The notes under the pieces are model-generated. The model saw nothing but the letters and a program-made list of their open reading frames with translations. It was not told the origin of the DNA and made no database searches. 64,000 nt of DNA from an uncultured Shewanella sp. (GTDB taxonomy: Bacteria; Pseudomonadota; Gammaproteobacteria; Enterobacterales; Shewanellaceae), in NCBI RefSeq assembly GCF_947491715.1, contig NZ_CANLKR010000005.1:1-64000 (forward strand). Direction: 5' to 3'. Position numbers and translations under genes: made by a program. This document shows, one piece after another, positions 44,765 through 55,000 of the stretch. Each line of letters starts with the position of its first letter. Positions within the stretch are counted from its first letter, which is position 1.

Positions 44765-45844
44765 TTATTCAAAAGGAGGCAAACATTCATTTTCAAAAGG
44801 TGTTCTAAAACAACGCTCTCTGATAGGTTCAAACGCTTCTCGATGAGCTGTAGCCGCTTGCCATTGTGCTAAATATATCGATTGTTCTTCTTCGGTTTCG
44901 GCCACCTGATAGAAAGCTTTCACTCTTTGCTCTTGCCTCACACGAGAACCATATTCTTGCTCTACTGCCTCGACAATATTCATTAATGTCTCTTGTTCAG
45001 GCAGCTCAACTTGATTAATACTATAATGGCCTGACTCTTGATATTGTTTAGTGTGCATACTGCGAATAACAGGCGGCATCGCATCCATATCTTGTGCAAG
45101 GCCTGTTGGTTCAAATAAATAGGTGCTCAATTGATTGAGCGTATCCATACATTCATCGACTTCATCACCTTTGCAACTGGTTGGCCTGCTATCCAATAAA
45201 GCTTGTAATGAGGCAGGTATAGCGCCATTGGAGTTCACTTTGACCGTCAGCACCGCATTTTGCGCATACTCTTTAAATTCTTTTGTTGTGGTTTTCGTTT
45301 TTGTCCAAAACAACAACCGAATTTTGACTTTAGTCACGAACTTTTTATAATCTTCCACCGATTGAAAGTGCAGCTGACTGGTTAAAAAGATATCTCGACC
45401 ATAATCCACTTGATAGACAAAACTATCACCACATTGACTGGTATCCACATTGTCTAATACTTGTCTATTTTCAAAAGTATGATGCCCTTCATCAAAATAT
45501 AAGTGCAACGATGAAGACACCGTTAAATCATCTTTTGCATTGGTATGATAAACGGAGGTTGACACTGAGCCTGCCACAATAAACAAATTCACCCCACCAT
45601 GTAACTCGCCAAAAGTGCGACTTCTCACTTGCCTTTGATCTAACTGATTTAAAAAATTAAGCTCCCCTTTACCTTGAGTGTGAGTGACCAAATTGCCTTC
45701 AAGACAACTTGGCATCGACTGATAATTTTGACTGTTAAATCCCTTTCCAAGATCGTCAGTGCTATAGCTATCCCCAAAATATTCTCTTGCGATGGTAGGA
45801 AAAGACAGCAGCAAACATAAAAAAACTAATCCAAATGGTTTCAT
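44765..45844 (-). CDS. secreted pore-former-like protein A (MACPF/CDC-type core, divergent)
   Basis: A 359-residue protein with a signal peptide (cleaved after IA, about 19). At about 140 it has GDSFVYQVDYGRDIFLTSQL, which resembles the V..VAYGR.VYVKLET strand of cholesterol-dependent cytolysins. An amphipathic stretch and a strand NAVLTVKVNSNGAIPASLQA follow, in the place where CDCs have AVILGGD. The two paralogues 46175-47671 and 48540-49805 share this order. The CDC undecapeptide and domain 4 are absent. Four Cys occur in the C-terminal half (SCKGDEVDEC, RCFRTPFENEC). Pore formation is an inference from motif likeness only. Confidence 0.5.
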   Translation of the reverse strand: MKPFGLVFLCLLLSFPTIAREYFGDSYSTDDLGKGFNSQNYQSMPSCLEGNLVTHTQGKGELNFLNQLDQRQVRSRTFGELHGGVNLFIVAGSVSTSVYHTNAKDDLTVSSSLHLYFDEGHHTFENRQVLDNVDTSQCGDSFVYQVDYGRDIFLTSQLHFQSVEDYKKFVTKVKIRLLFWTKTKTTTKEFKEYAQNAVLTVKVNSNGAIPASLQALLDSRPTSCKGDEVDECMDTLNQLSTYLFEPTGLAQDMDAMPPVIRSMHTKQYQESGHYSINQVELPEQETLMNIVEAVEQEYGSRVRQEQRVKAFYQVAETEEEQSIYLAQWQAATAHREAFEPIRERCFRTPFENECLPPFE

Positions 45845-45889
45845 AATATTCCTTTAAATATGCCTGACACTGCTCACTGCCACACAATG

Positions 45890-46102
45890 TAACTGAGAAT
45901 ATGAATAAGGCCTCGGCTCAAACTGAAACCTTATTCCCTTTAAGCATGCACTGTTTACATACCAATTAATTTGAAAATGTAACTTGAAAACGTATCACCG
46001 TAAGTATTGAGTGCACCTTCACTGAAGTCATTCATAAAATCGTTAATTTAAAATACCTAAAGCAAGGCGCGCACTATCAATAAACATCGGTGTCCGACGC
46101 AT
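45890..46102 (-). pseudogene. relic of another paralogue: duplicated 3' end plus terminator
   Basis: Bases 45985-46102 repeat, with scattered substitutions and small insertions, the last 100 bases of the 46175-47671 gene (shared blocks TTAATACC-like ends, AATTTAAAATACCTAA, GCGCGCACTATCAATAAAC versus GACGCGCACTATCAATAAAC). The flanking hairpins are also duplicated: GAATAAGG...CCTTATTC near 45902-45939 and GAATGAGG...CCTCATTC near 46113-46146. An unequal exchange or deletion that removed most of a fourth tandem gene would leave this trace. Confidence 0.75.
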
Positions 46103-46174
46103 AATTTGAGTATGAATGAGGCCTAACGCCGACAGTGACCTCATTCTCCTCACGACATCACGTTAATATACCAA

Positions 46175-47671
46175 CTAGTTTGAAAACGTATCGCCGTAGG
46201 TATTAAGCGCACCTTCACATAAACGCCAATTTAAAATACCTAATGCAGGACGCGCACTATCAATAAACGTAGGTGCCCAGCGCATGTTGCGATAAATGGT
46301 GCTTTCTTCATCCAAGATCACACCCGCTCTCACCGCTTCTTGACGGGCCATTTCACATTGTTTCCAATCTAAATCCGTCGTGGTGGGCAATTGGAGCTGC
46401 GTAATGTCATAAGATTGTGGGCAAGTCAGGCCTCTTTGAGCACAATCTTGTTTCATCGCGTTATAACTATCTTCACAGCTGGTGCCAAAAGGATTATCTC
46501 GGCAATAATCTGCTGCCGTATAGAAAAACCAAGCGTTATCGTATGCAGCTTGCTTAATGTCTTCCACAGCATTGCGCTGCGCTTCGGGCAAATAAGCATA
46601 ATAGCTGGTTAACAACTCACTGGCTCTGTGTTCATCCATTAACGCCTGTTGAAAGTCTTCTTCTAAATCACTGATCAGCAATTTAGTGGCATAACGGATA
46701 TCTTGATAGGCAGGCGCAAGCGCTTTAAGGGCCAAACTACTGGAATCATACCGAGTCATGTAATAATTCACGACGTTATAGTCATCCAAGGTTTGTAATT
46801 GTGCTTGAAATTGATTTTTAGAATAATCAACCGCCTCTTTGAACATATCAAAACAAGGCGCCGGATTTTCTAACGAACAAGTGATGATATTATTGGGAAT
46901 AATGCTCAGTAGTTGTTTAGGATCGCCACCCCGTTGCACGGCTCTCACGGTAATTTTAACCGAAGACTTTGTCTCTTCTTGCAGGTATTTAAGCTCGCCA
47001 CCTACATTGAAAACGCCCCCGTATAAATCCACATCTAAATAACCACCGATATCAGACTTATCTTTATTACTACCGTATTCAATTTTAAGGTTCACCAATA
47101 AATTTGCACCATACTCGATGGCATAAACAAATTCATCGCCCACCAGCTCTTGTATTTGACTCTGATGATTAGTCGCCACCTCATTACCCGCTGTCGATAA
47201 GGTATAACCTGCTGACGCATCATTGGGTAATAATAAACGCTTCTTCGGCACACTGCTGGCACTGAAGGTATAAGAGCTACTATAGGTACTCGATGCCATT
47301 TCAGTGGCCATGGATGCACCAGCAGAGACTCTTACCACTGGAAAGTTCACATCCACATCCACACTGCCCGCTAAGGTGCTGAGAATGTCTTCATAACTCA
47401 TATCGATACCGGTTTTAAATGACAGCTCAGTGTTACCAAAGGTTTCATCGATGCGTCCAGCTACAGGTTGTACATTCAAAAAAATCTCTCTTTGACTGTC
47501 ATAAGCTGTGCCCAAAGGAATATGATCGTTCACCAAGGCACTGACCGTTGACCCACTCACAGAGCTGGCCTGCATTGAAGCTAACTGTGATGCTTTATCA
47601 ATCTGGCCATCACTTGCCATTGCATTCGTCCCCAGCATTGCCGAAAACAGGCTTGCATAAATAAATTTCAT
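46175..47671 (-). CDS. secreted pore-former-like protein B (MACPF/CDC-type core)
   Basis: A 498-residue protein with a signal peptide (cleaved after AMA, about 19). GDEFVYAIEYGANLLVNLKI at about 180 matches the CDC YG strand. A Gly-rich amphipathic span follows (IGGYLDVDLYGGVFNVGGEL, a TMH-like strand pair), then SVKITVRAVQRGGDPKQLLS at about 245, like the VKAVILGGDP strand of perfringolysin. The helix FKEAVDYSKNQFQAQ and YNVVNYYMTRYD come next, as in the CDC core. The C-terminal 150 residues form a Cys-rich domain (CRDNPFGTSCED, CAQRGLTCP). No membrane anchor or undecapeptide. AAAGGATAAT precedes the ATG. Confidence 0.6.
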   Translation of the reverse strand: MKFIYASLFSAMLGTNAMASDGQIDKASQLASMQASSVSGSTVSALVNDHIPLGTAYDSQREIFLNVQPVAGRIDETFGNTELSFKTGIDMSYEDILSTLAGSVDVDVNFPVVRVSAGASMATEMASSTYSSSYTFSASSVPKKRLLLPNDASAGYTLSTAGNEVATNHQSQIQELVGDEFVYAIEYGANLLVNLKIEYGSNKDKSDIGGYLDVDLYGGVFNVGGELKYLQEETKSSVKITVRAVQRGGDPKQLLSIIPNNIITCSLENPAPCFDMFKEAVDYSKNQFQAQLQTLDDYNVVNYYMTRYDSSSLALKALAPAYQDIRYATKLLISDLEEDFQQALMDEHRASELLTSYYAYLPEAQRNAVEDIKQAAYDNAWFFYTAADYCRDNPFGTSCEDSYNAMKQDCAQRGLTCPQSYDITQLQLPTTTDLDWKQCEMARQEAVRAGVILDEESTIYRNMRWAPTFIDSARPALGILNWRLCEGALNTYGDTFSN

Positions 47672-47692
47672 GATATTATCCTTTTATCTGGG

Positions 47693-48529
47693 TTATTGAA
47701 CCGTCACAAGATAGTCTTCTACTTCGCCATACCAATTTCGTGTACAGGCATTATTAAACCCACCACCAGCATCCATAGCCACACGCATCATAGAAACGCC
47801 TGGTGTTGCCGTACTGGGCACAGTAAGATTAAAATTAAACGTTTCACTTCCTTGGCCACTAAACACCATTTCGTCGGATGCAAAACTGCCATCTTGGTTC
47901 CAGTCAATCCAAACTCGAGCACCTAAAAATGAAGGATCTTCGGGCACTTTATGGCCCGGTTTCAGAGCAATTGCATGCTCTTGATTCAATCTCATTGAAA
48001 ACACTAATCCCGATACTTGGGTATAAGGGTTAGCGAGTGACGCATGTGCTTTACCATCCACACTCACTGATGCTATCCACTCCCATTCACTGTCATAACT
48101 CGCATTCGCACAATATTGATGGTCAAGCACCGTTGTTTTAAGCGCTACTGCTTCATATTCCGTCGGCATCAAAGTACAGTCCTGACTCACGTCTGTGCCC
48201 GCATACCATCCATAAGGATTGGTAAAGTCGGCATTAGCAAAGGTTAAGTAGTTAACTTGCCCTTGTGCGAGTTTGTCCTGTGAAATCCAGAGATTTTTTA
48301 ACTGCCTGATTTTTTCACTATTGGTGAGTACTTGTGTGGCATCATGTGTTTTTTCCCAAATTTCAACCATTAAGCCGTCATAGCACTTTTCTAACCAGTC
48401 AAAACGTCCCTGAGCCTGTTCAACCGTCAGTAAGTCGCCTAATTCATTGTAAGCAGCATCATTAATGCCTTCTGCTGCCACTGAGCCACTTAGCCCCAAT
48501 AAAAGAACCAGTGAATATTTATTAAACAT
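47693..48529 (-). CDS. secreted GEVED-domain protein
   Basis: A 278-residue protein with a signal peptide (cleaved after VAA, about 19). The N-terminal helical region (about 25-110) is unrecognised. From about 135 it is a GEVED domain: YCANASYDSEWEWIASVSVD, then ARVWIDWNQDGSFASDEMVF (calcium-like DWNxDGxF loop) and the closing WYGEVEDYLVTVQ. GEVED domains occur in secreted adhesins and proteases; the M4 protease of this cluster ends in one too. It lies 10 bases downstream of paralogue C and 21 bases upstream of paralogue B, so it is within the same transcript. Confidence 0.8.
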   Translation of the reverse strand: MFNKYSLVLLLGLSGSVAAEGINDAAYNELGDLLTVEQAQGRFDWLEKCYDGLMVEIWEKTHDATQVLTNSEKIRQLKNLWISQDKLAQGQVNYLTFANADFTNPYGWYAGTDVSQDCTLMPTEYEAVALKTTVLDHQYCANASYDSEWEWIASVSVDGKAHASLANPYTQVSGLVFSMRLNQEHAIALKPGHKVPEDPSFLGARVWIDWNQDGSFASDEMVFSGQGSETFNFNLTVPSTATPGVSMMRVAMDAGGGFNNACTRNWYGEVEDYLVTVQ

Positions 48530-48539
48530 AGGAATGTCC

Positions 48540-49805
48540 TTATTCTAAAACTGAAATAATATTGGAATAATCTTGAATGTAATTGCTCACAACATCGGCT
48601 TCAAAATCTGCGCAATAAGTGCCTTGAGGATTTTTCTCACAATAATCGACAATATCGGCATACATGTTGGCATTATCACGGCTTTGCTGCTCAATTTCGC
48701 TTAAATCAGCAATCTCTTGTGCGGTAAAAGCTGACGCATAATAACGCTGTAAGTTTTTCGCACGGCGATTAGTCAAACGCTCATCAATCCAGCGACCTGT
48801 CGTATCTTTAACAATCAACTTGGTTAAATAGCTGGTTTGTTGGTAACCATTCTCAGGAACGAGCGCTTGCAGTCCAGGGCCTGCTCTCTCATAATCCACA
48901 AGATAGGTATCAGTGACGTTATAATCGGTTAACTCATCAAACTGATTAATATAATCTTGTTTTAGGTATACAACGGCCTCTTCAAATAAATCAAAGCAAG
49001 GTGTAGGGTTTTCCAATGTACATAACATGATCCCATTAGGAATAATATCGAGTAAACGATTTGGCTCACCACCACTTTGATAGCCACTTACACTGATTTT
49101 AACTGACTTTTTCTTTTCATCATCAAGCAGTTGTAGTGCACCATCGACTTCGACCTTACCCACCCAATCAACACCTAAATATCCGCCAATCGCCCTTTTA
49201 TCGGCTTCATCTCGGTAATCAATTTTCATATTGATGACCACATTGGAGCCCAATGCAAAACCATTGACAAACTTATCCCCTAAATGCTCGGCGCGATTAC
49301 CAGGGTATGCCACAGCCAGCTCAGTGGCAGAGGTTGTGGGCTGATAACCACTGTCATCAGCTGGTAGCCACATCTGAGATTTGGGTTTCATTGACGCATA
49401 TACACTGTAAGTGCCACTGTATTTATCAGCGCTAATTTCCTTGGCGTAATTTGCGCCGGCATCCACTCTAATCGCTGGAAAATTAAAACCGGCATCCACC
49501 GTTCCATCGATAAGATCAATCACTTGAGAATAAGACAGATCCACTCCCACACGAAAATCCATAATGGAGTTACCTAAGGTCTCATCAAGCACACCGTCTA
49601 CGGTTTGCAAACCGAGAAAATAATCACCGTCACTTTGATAGCCTGTTCCGAGGGGAACAATATCACTGGATGACATTTCCATGCTTTGCATCAAGGCTTC
49701 TTTTTCAGCATGAATTTGTTCAAGTTTGAGTGCATTTTCCCCAACACTTGGGGCTGATAAACAGGCGCAGGCAAGCACATAACCTACTTTGCTATGTAGT
49801 TTCAT
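48540..49805 (-). CDS. secreted pore-former-like protein C (MACPF/CDC-type core)
   Basis: About 421 residues with a signal peptide. It is clearly paralogous to protein B: GTGYQSDGDYFLGLQTVDG versus GTAYDSQREIFLNVQPVAG, LGDKFVNGFALGSNVVINMK at about 180, IGGYLGVDWVGKVEVDGALQ, SVKISVSGYQSGGEPNRLLD at about 240, and CTLENPTPCFDLFEEAVVYL. It lacks most of the Cys-rich C-terminal domain of B. The start at 49805 (MKLHSK) gives proper spacing to AAAGGA; an ATG two codons earlier is too close. Function is inferred as for B. Confidence 0.6.
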   Translation of the reverse strand: MKLHSKVGYVLACACLSAPSVGENALKLEQIHAEKEALMQSMEMSSSDIVPLGTGYQSDGDYFLGLQTVDGVLDETLGNSIMDFRVGVDLSYSQVIDLIDGTVDAGFNFPAIRVDAGANYAKEISADKYSGTYSVYASMKPKSQMWLPADDSGYQPTTSATELAVAYPGNRAEHLGDKFVNGFALGSNVVINMKIDYRDEADKRAIGGYLGVDWVGKVEVDGALQLLDDEKKKSVKISVSGYQSGGEPNRLLDIIPNGIMLCTLENPTPCFDLFEEAVVYLKQDYINQFDELTDYNVTDTYLVDYERAGPGLQALVPENGYQQTSYLTKLIVKDTTGRWIDERLTNRRAKNLQRYYASAFTAQEIADLSEIEQQSRDNANMYADIVDYCEKNPQGTYCADFEADVVSNYIQDYSNIISVLE

Positions 49806-49860
49806 TCTCATTTCCTTTGAAAGTGGCCCAGACTAAAGTGACTTGCTGGGCCGAAAAGAA

Positions 49861-51855
49861 TTATTGCTGACTGTTAAGATAATCTGTGTGCCAAGACGTC
49901 GGGAGACGATTTAAGATATCTTCCCTTGACTCAGACTGATACTTAAACTCATTTTCACTTTGCATGCGCAAATCGCCAACGAGCAGGCCATTGGCATACA
50001 TAGCAAAACTTTCTCCTTGATCATAATGACCATCACCTTCAGGGCGGGCCAATTTCAAGTTATAAACGTTATCATCATAATCAACATGTCGAATGCTGCT
50101 GATCATAACCTTATCCGTTTGGGTTTGAATACGGTCACCCACTTTCAGTGCATTGGCCCAAACAGGTTGGTCTGCGACATTCAGTACAGGGTGAGACTCA
50201 GTTAATAATAAAATTTCGCCCGTATTCGTGGTAATTTCAACCATTGGAATGGTTTCGACTCCAATTGAGATATCCTCAATCACCAACGGCATATCCTTAT
50301 GAGGTGAATATTCACTAGCACCTAATACCTTGTCGCCAATGTTAAGACGCTCAATCGGCATGGTTTTACCACTGGCAAGCGTGATCATCGAGCCTTTTGC
50401 CAAGCAGCTATACACGATTTGCATCACAGGTTGCTCAAAGAAAAAGCTGGTATCGGGATCCGATGAGCCAACAATATACACGACAGGAGAAGCTGGACGT
50501 GTGGGACGTCTCTTAACCGATAAGGCAATATTCATGATCCAATGAGCATCTTGGTATCGACCAAACAAGCTGGCATCACCAAACATGCCATCATCACGGG
50601 GAATATCCCAAGTTAACGTCGTCTTATTCGCCGCTTCGTCGTAAATAGAAACAATACTGTCAGCAAATAAATCTTGAATATCGGCATAATCACCATCACC
50701 TATGGTTGTCGCGCCGCCATTCTCTTTAGTTTGAATAAAAATATTCGTTGGACGCTGAACCAAAGTCGGTAAGACGTCTGAAGGCTTATACACAGCCTCT
50801 ACTTGCCCTGGCACAGATAATTCACCTTTAAAGGGGATCTTCAATTTGGTTTGATCATTTGGTGTGCCTAAGGGGTAAATATTTTCATAGTCACAATCAC
50901 CATAATTGCGATTTAAGCAAATGGTAATTTTTTGATCAGCAATGTTAGTTCCTTCAATGGAGTTAGAATCAACCGGCGCCTCCAATGTCAGCTCTGGACC
51001 ATAAGTCACCATCGCGCCCGTTGCAGGCGTGCCAAAATCTAAAGGAGATATGGCCGCTGCTACAGGTGGATTAAAGGCCGCATCAGCCTCCTCTAAGATC
51101 CGTAAAATATCATCACGAGAATACTCAATCATGGCATTACGATCTTCTACCGTTTCAACGCCATTTTCATCTTCAGTGACCACAGTCACCCATGCATCAG
51201 CATAGACATTTTCAGAGTTTCTCACCAACTCCAATGCTGAGGCTAATGGCGCACTACTTTCAATCGCTTTACGCTTTTGATCTGTAGTATCGTCGCCAAA
51301 ATATTCCGTGTAATTTGCTAGTGTCACCGCTTGCCAATGTTCATTCACCAGTGTCAAATCAATCATGGTGTAGTTTGTCACTGCGCGTTCACTGTTAAGC
51401 GCTGATGCCACTAAATACGGCTCATTGGTTTCTTTATGCGGTAAAACCGAAAAGCCCATATGGGTAAAGAAAGAACATAAATTGGTATCTCCCTCAACAC
51501 AATTTCCCGATGTATTCTCCACCGATAGATTATTCGTTGCTAGGGTTGATAATCTGGCTTTAGCCGTGGTTTTTTCTCCTTGCTGTTCAATTAAGTTAAA
51601 TAAGTGAGGACGGTTCTTCGCATTTAAACCAAACTTTTCTAAGCGAGCTTGCATGCGTTTCACTTGACTCATCTGAGTAAAATCGGTCTCTCCTTGAGAT
51701 TGAAATGCCTTACCTTTTAACTCACGAAGTGACGTTTTAAGCTGATTTTGTTCAGTCGTAATAGAATGAGATTGCACCATTTCATCGGCAATAGCAGACT
51801 GAGCTACAACGGCTGTGCCCAGCGCAAGGGCAATAGCTAAACTTAATTTTTTCAT
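49861..51855 (-). CDS. secreted protein with C-terminal Hint (intein/hedgehog-like) domain
   Basis: A 664-residue protein with a signal peptide (cleaved after AIA, about 23). The middle (about 130-470) is an unrecognised strand-rich region with two CxxxC-like pairs. From about 484 it is a Hint domain: CLAKGSMITLASGKTMPIER with the nucleophile-position Cys, LNIGDKVLG, the TESHPVLN block (Thr-x-x-His), VGDRIQT, and YANGLLVGD in place of the intein C-terminal HN. Autocleavage at Cys484 is possible, but a splicing-type C-terminal Asn pair is not present. About 40 residues follow the Hint core. It begins the run of closely spaced genes after the protease. AAGGAAATT precedes the ATG. Confidence 0.75.
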   Translation of the reverse strand: MKKLSLAIALALGTAVVAQSAIADEMVQSHSITTEQNQLKTSLRELKGKAFQSQGETDFTQMSQVKRMQARLEKFGLNAKNRPHLFNLIEQQGEKTTAKARLSTLATNNLSVENTSGNCVEGDTNLCSFFTHMGFSVLPHKETNEPYLVASALNSERAVTNYTMIDLTLVNEHWQAVTLANYTEYFGDDTTDQKRKAIESSAPLASALELVRNSENVYADAWVTVVTEDENGVETVEDRNAMIEYSRDDILRILEEADAAFNPPVAAAISPLDFGTPATGAMVTYGPELTLEAPVDSNSIEGTNIADQKITICLNRNYGDCDYENIYPLGTPNDQTKLKIPFKGELSVPGQVEAVYKPSDVLPTLVQRPTNIFIQTKENGGATTIGDGDYADIQDLFADSIVSIYDEAANKTTLTWDIPRDDGMFGDASLFGRYQDAHWIMNIALSVKRRPTRPASPVVYIVGSSDPDTSFFFEQPVMQIVYSCLAKGSMITLASGKTMPIERLNIGDKVLGASEYSPHKDMPLVIEDISIGVETIPMVEITTNTGEILLLTESHPVLNVADQPVWANALKVGDRIQTQTDKVMISSIRHVDYDDNVYNLKLARPEGDGHYDQGESFAMYANGLLVGDLRMQSENEFKYQSESREDILNRLPTSWHTDYLNSQQ

Positions 51856-52046
51856 AATTTCCTTATTCGTTTTTTCATTATTATTAAAATTAAGGTAACA
51901 ACTTAATACCTAGTCGATTGCCCATTTCCATGAGCGAACTCACTCAGCCCTTGCATTAAGAGGGCATATGATACCCCCAAAATATCATCACTCACTCCCC
52001 CTTAATGACTTGAGCATTCATGCTACATTAACTAACACACTGGCCA

Positions 52047-55000
52047 CTAAATAGGGTCAACATACAAGTCTTGATCTTCGACTTCACCTGAAATTATCTC
52101 ATTACAGGCATTTTTACCTTGCTCCTCATAAAAATCGCCCCAGTAATCATACTCCATTTTAACCCTTGTTTTAAAAGGAGTTTCGTTTTGGCCATTATTA
52201 AAAGTACTCTCACTCATCGGCATACTAATCGTGCTTTTTATCTGGCAACTATTGAAACTTTCACACTCAATGGATAAGTCATTGGCAGCAGCATGCTCAC
52301 TGCTTTCAAAGGTCCCATTTCGATTAAAATCTACCCAAAGCGTCGTTCTTATTCCATGGCGCCATTTCAATCCTCTCGCTCGGCTTTCACTCATGGCATT
52401 GGTGTAGACATTTAAAATAAGGTTTTGATTTTGATAGCCTTCCATGTAATCAGAAATATCATGGTCGTTATAAGCGCCTGGAAAACGACCAGAAGAATTT
52501 ACAGCACCACTGTAAGTACCGGTATATTCAAGCTTGTCGATGTAATAACTATCACTATCAAAATCACTCGCTTTACTCGGAATACAAATCCCGCCTAATA
52601 CAAGATCTTGCGTACGGGTATCTTGCAAGCCATCATCATAGGCAATCGTGAGATTAACTGAATAAGTCCCAGACTGACTAAAGTCATAAGAGATACTCTC
52701 TCCTTGCCCCATGCTCACTGCACTTTGACCCGTTTGCTGATAGGACCAGGTAAATTCAGGATTACGGCTATTGTCTAACCCTTCGGTTACCGCATTAAAT
52801 TGCACACTGGTTGCACCCGTTATCTCATAACTAAAATCTGCCGTTGGTGGTGTCGCTGCCGCTTCTAGTGTCGTTAAAATATCAAACGCCATGCCTTTAG
52901 ACACACCACTGCATCCCCAAGCCGTATATTCATCAAGCACCACTCTTAATAAGATCGGGCCAGCATCTATATCCGCGAGTCCCGCTAATGTCGGAGTGCC
53001 GTCCACCATAGGCTTTTCTTCTGCGAGTAATTCATCTCGGTCAAAATATCCATTACGATTGATATCCGCAAAAACAGAGATATTTTTACCAGTGAAACTC
53101 CCTTCTATAGTGATAGGGGACGAATGATTAGTGGGTAAAGTAAGATGACGAGCATCAAGGTATCGATAACCCAAATTCGACATGGCATAGGCTTGTCCCA
53201 TGAAGGTAAACTGGCTCACTTCTCCATTAGGGTTATGCACTGTTGGTGTGCAAAGCAGTGGTGATGAGTGAATGTAATCTTGACTCAGACCTTGTAGTAA
53301 AGTGCCATCTTTTTTAAGCACACTGAGTGAAAAATTAACATGCTTAGCCCCCGCAGTGTAAAGGTGCTCACCCGTCAACATATCTTCTATATTGCTGCCA
53401 TTATTGTCATTAACCGACCAATTGACTCGAGTACCATCTCCCCAATCAACACGAACTTCTTCGATATCAGTGACATCGATAGATGGAGAAATCCAATACT
53501 CTGAATGGTCATAATGTTTATTCTGCGTGAAACTTAACGCATTGATTTGGCTGTTGCTGGCAAAAATACCTAAACGATGAAGACGCTCATCCAAGGCTGC
53601 TGTCTGAGCACCTACTTCAGCTGAAGAGAACACCTTGTCCACTTGATCCAGTAAACACGCCCCCATTTGATCAAAGGTAACACTCGGCGTAAAACAGCTC
53701 ACATTCGCGCCTAGAAATAATTTAAAAGCTTGCTCATGCGTCCAGCCTTCAGAGGCAACTAACTCATAAAATAATTTTCTTAGCACACCACCATTATGAT
53801 GTTTGCTGTTGCCTGACGAATACTCCCTTGCATCTTCAATAGAGTTGCCATCAAAAGAAGGCAATTCAAAAATCCGCATTAATTCGTTATTAACATAAAT
53901 ATCCCATGCATAAGCCCATTCATTATCACGCTTATTTTGATAACCTGTACTGCTTTGATAATTATCGGTTTGATCACCTAAAAGATGAGTTTCAAAATAT
54001 TGATTGGCAGCAATGGCAGAGATATCCCCTAGCCCTTCACCAATGGCCCCTGCTTGTCCAGTTGAATCTAAATCACCATTCCACTCACTCAGAGCATGCA
54101 TGGATTCATGAGCGACTAAGTCAATAGTGGTTAAACTGTAAAATCGACCCGCCCATTGCCCATTTCCATAATTCACATACTCGCCATCCCAGTTAGCATC
54201 ATCCATATGCCCGCCCGTGACACCCAGTGCATGAGCACGTTGCGATAACCGCTTTAAACAATAATCACCATTAGGTTGCCCTTGAGCGTTAACAGGACAG
54301 TCGGGTGAGTTGGGATTTTGCGCTTTTTGATTTGGAAACAAATCATCTAAATAGGAGTGATACATTTGCATGACCACGCCCCCATAGAAGTGCGCGTCAT
54401 TTTCAGGCGAAAAAGAAAAGAAGTCATAATAAATGGCATCGACTTCTCTTTGTCCAAAATGTTCTACACCGCTACTACAATCATATCCATAGGCAGTATC
54501 ATTGCTGCCATTGATATCATATTTTATTGTAGTGACATAATCATTTTCTAAATAGCAGGTATCACCCACTTGTGTCACAATAAAAGGATAACCGTCAAAC
54601 TCGGCAAAAATTGCATTATCACTATTATCCCCAAAAAGTACTTGAGAGCCATTATTAGCATAAGTCACACTATCAACTAAACTTTCATAGGTTTGACATA
54701 ACATCATTGAATCGGCACTAGGGCTATAACAGGTTAATCCTAATTTTTCATTGCCTCCAGCACCACCCGCCTTTATCTGAGTACCTTCATCTACCAATGC
54801 ATTAATGGAATTAGAAAGAGAAGCCAAAACCAGAGGCGAATTAACAGATCTATCAATACGGGTTTGAAAGCCTGCTTTAATCGTCTTTTCTAATACCGCT
54901 TTTCGATGATTTAACTCCCATTCCGGTAATTTAGGGTTTTCAAGACTGTAAGCGCCTGTTGACAACCACGACCCATGAACGTTGACACTTTGATCCCCTT

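Noticed and set aside
44765..49805. Paralogues as true cholesterol-dependent cytolysins
   Set aside because: The Trp-rich undecapeptide and the C-terminal membrane-binding domain of CDCs are absent; only the core-like motifs are seen.
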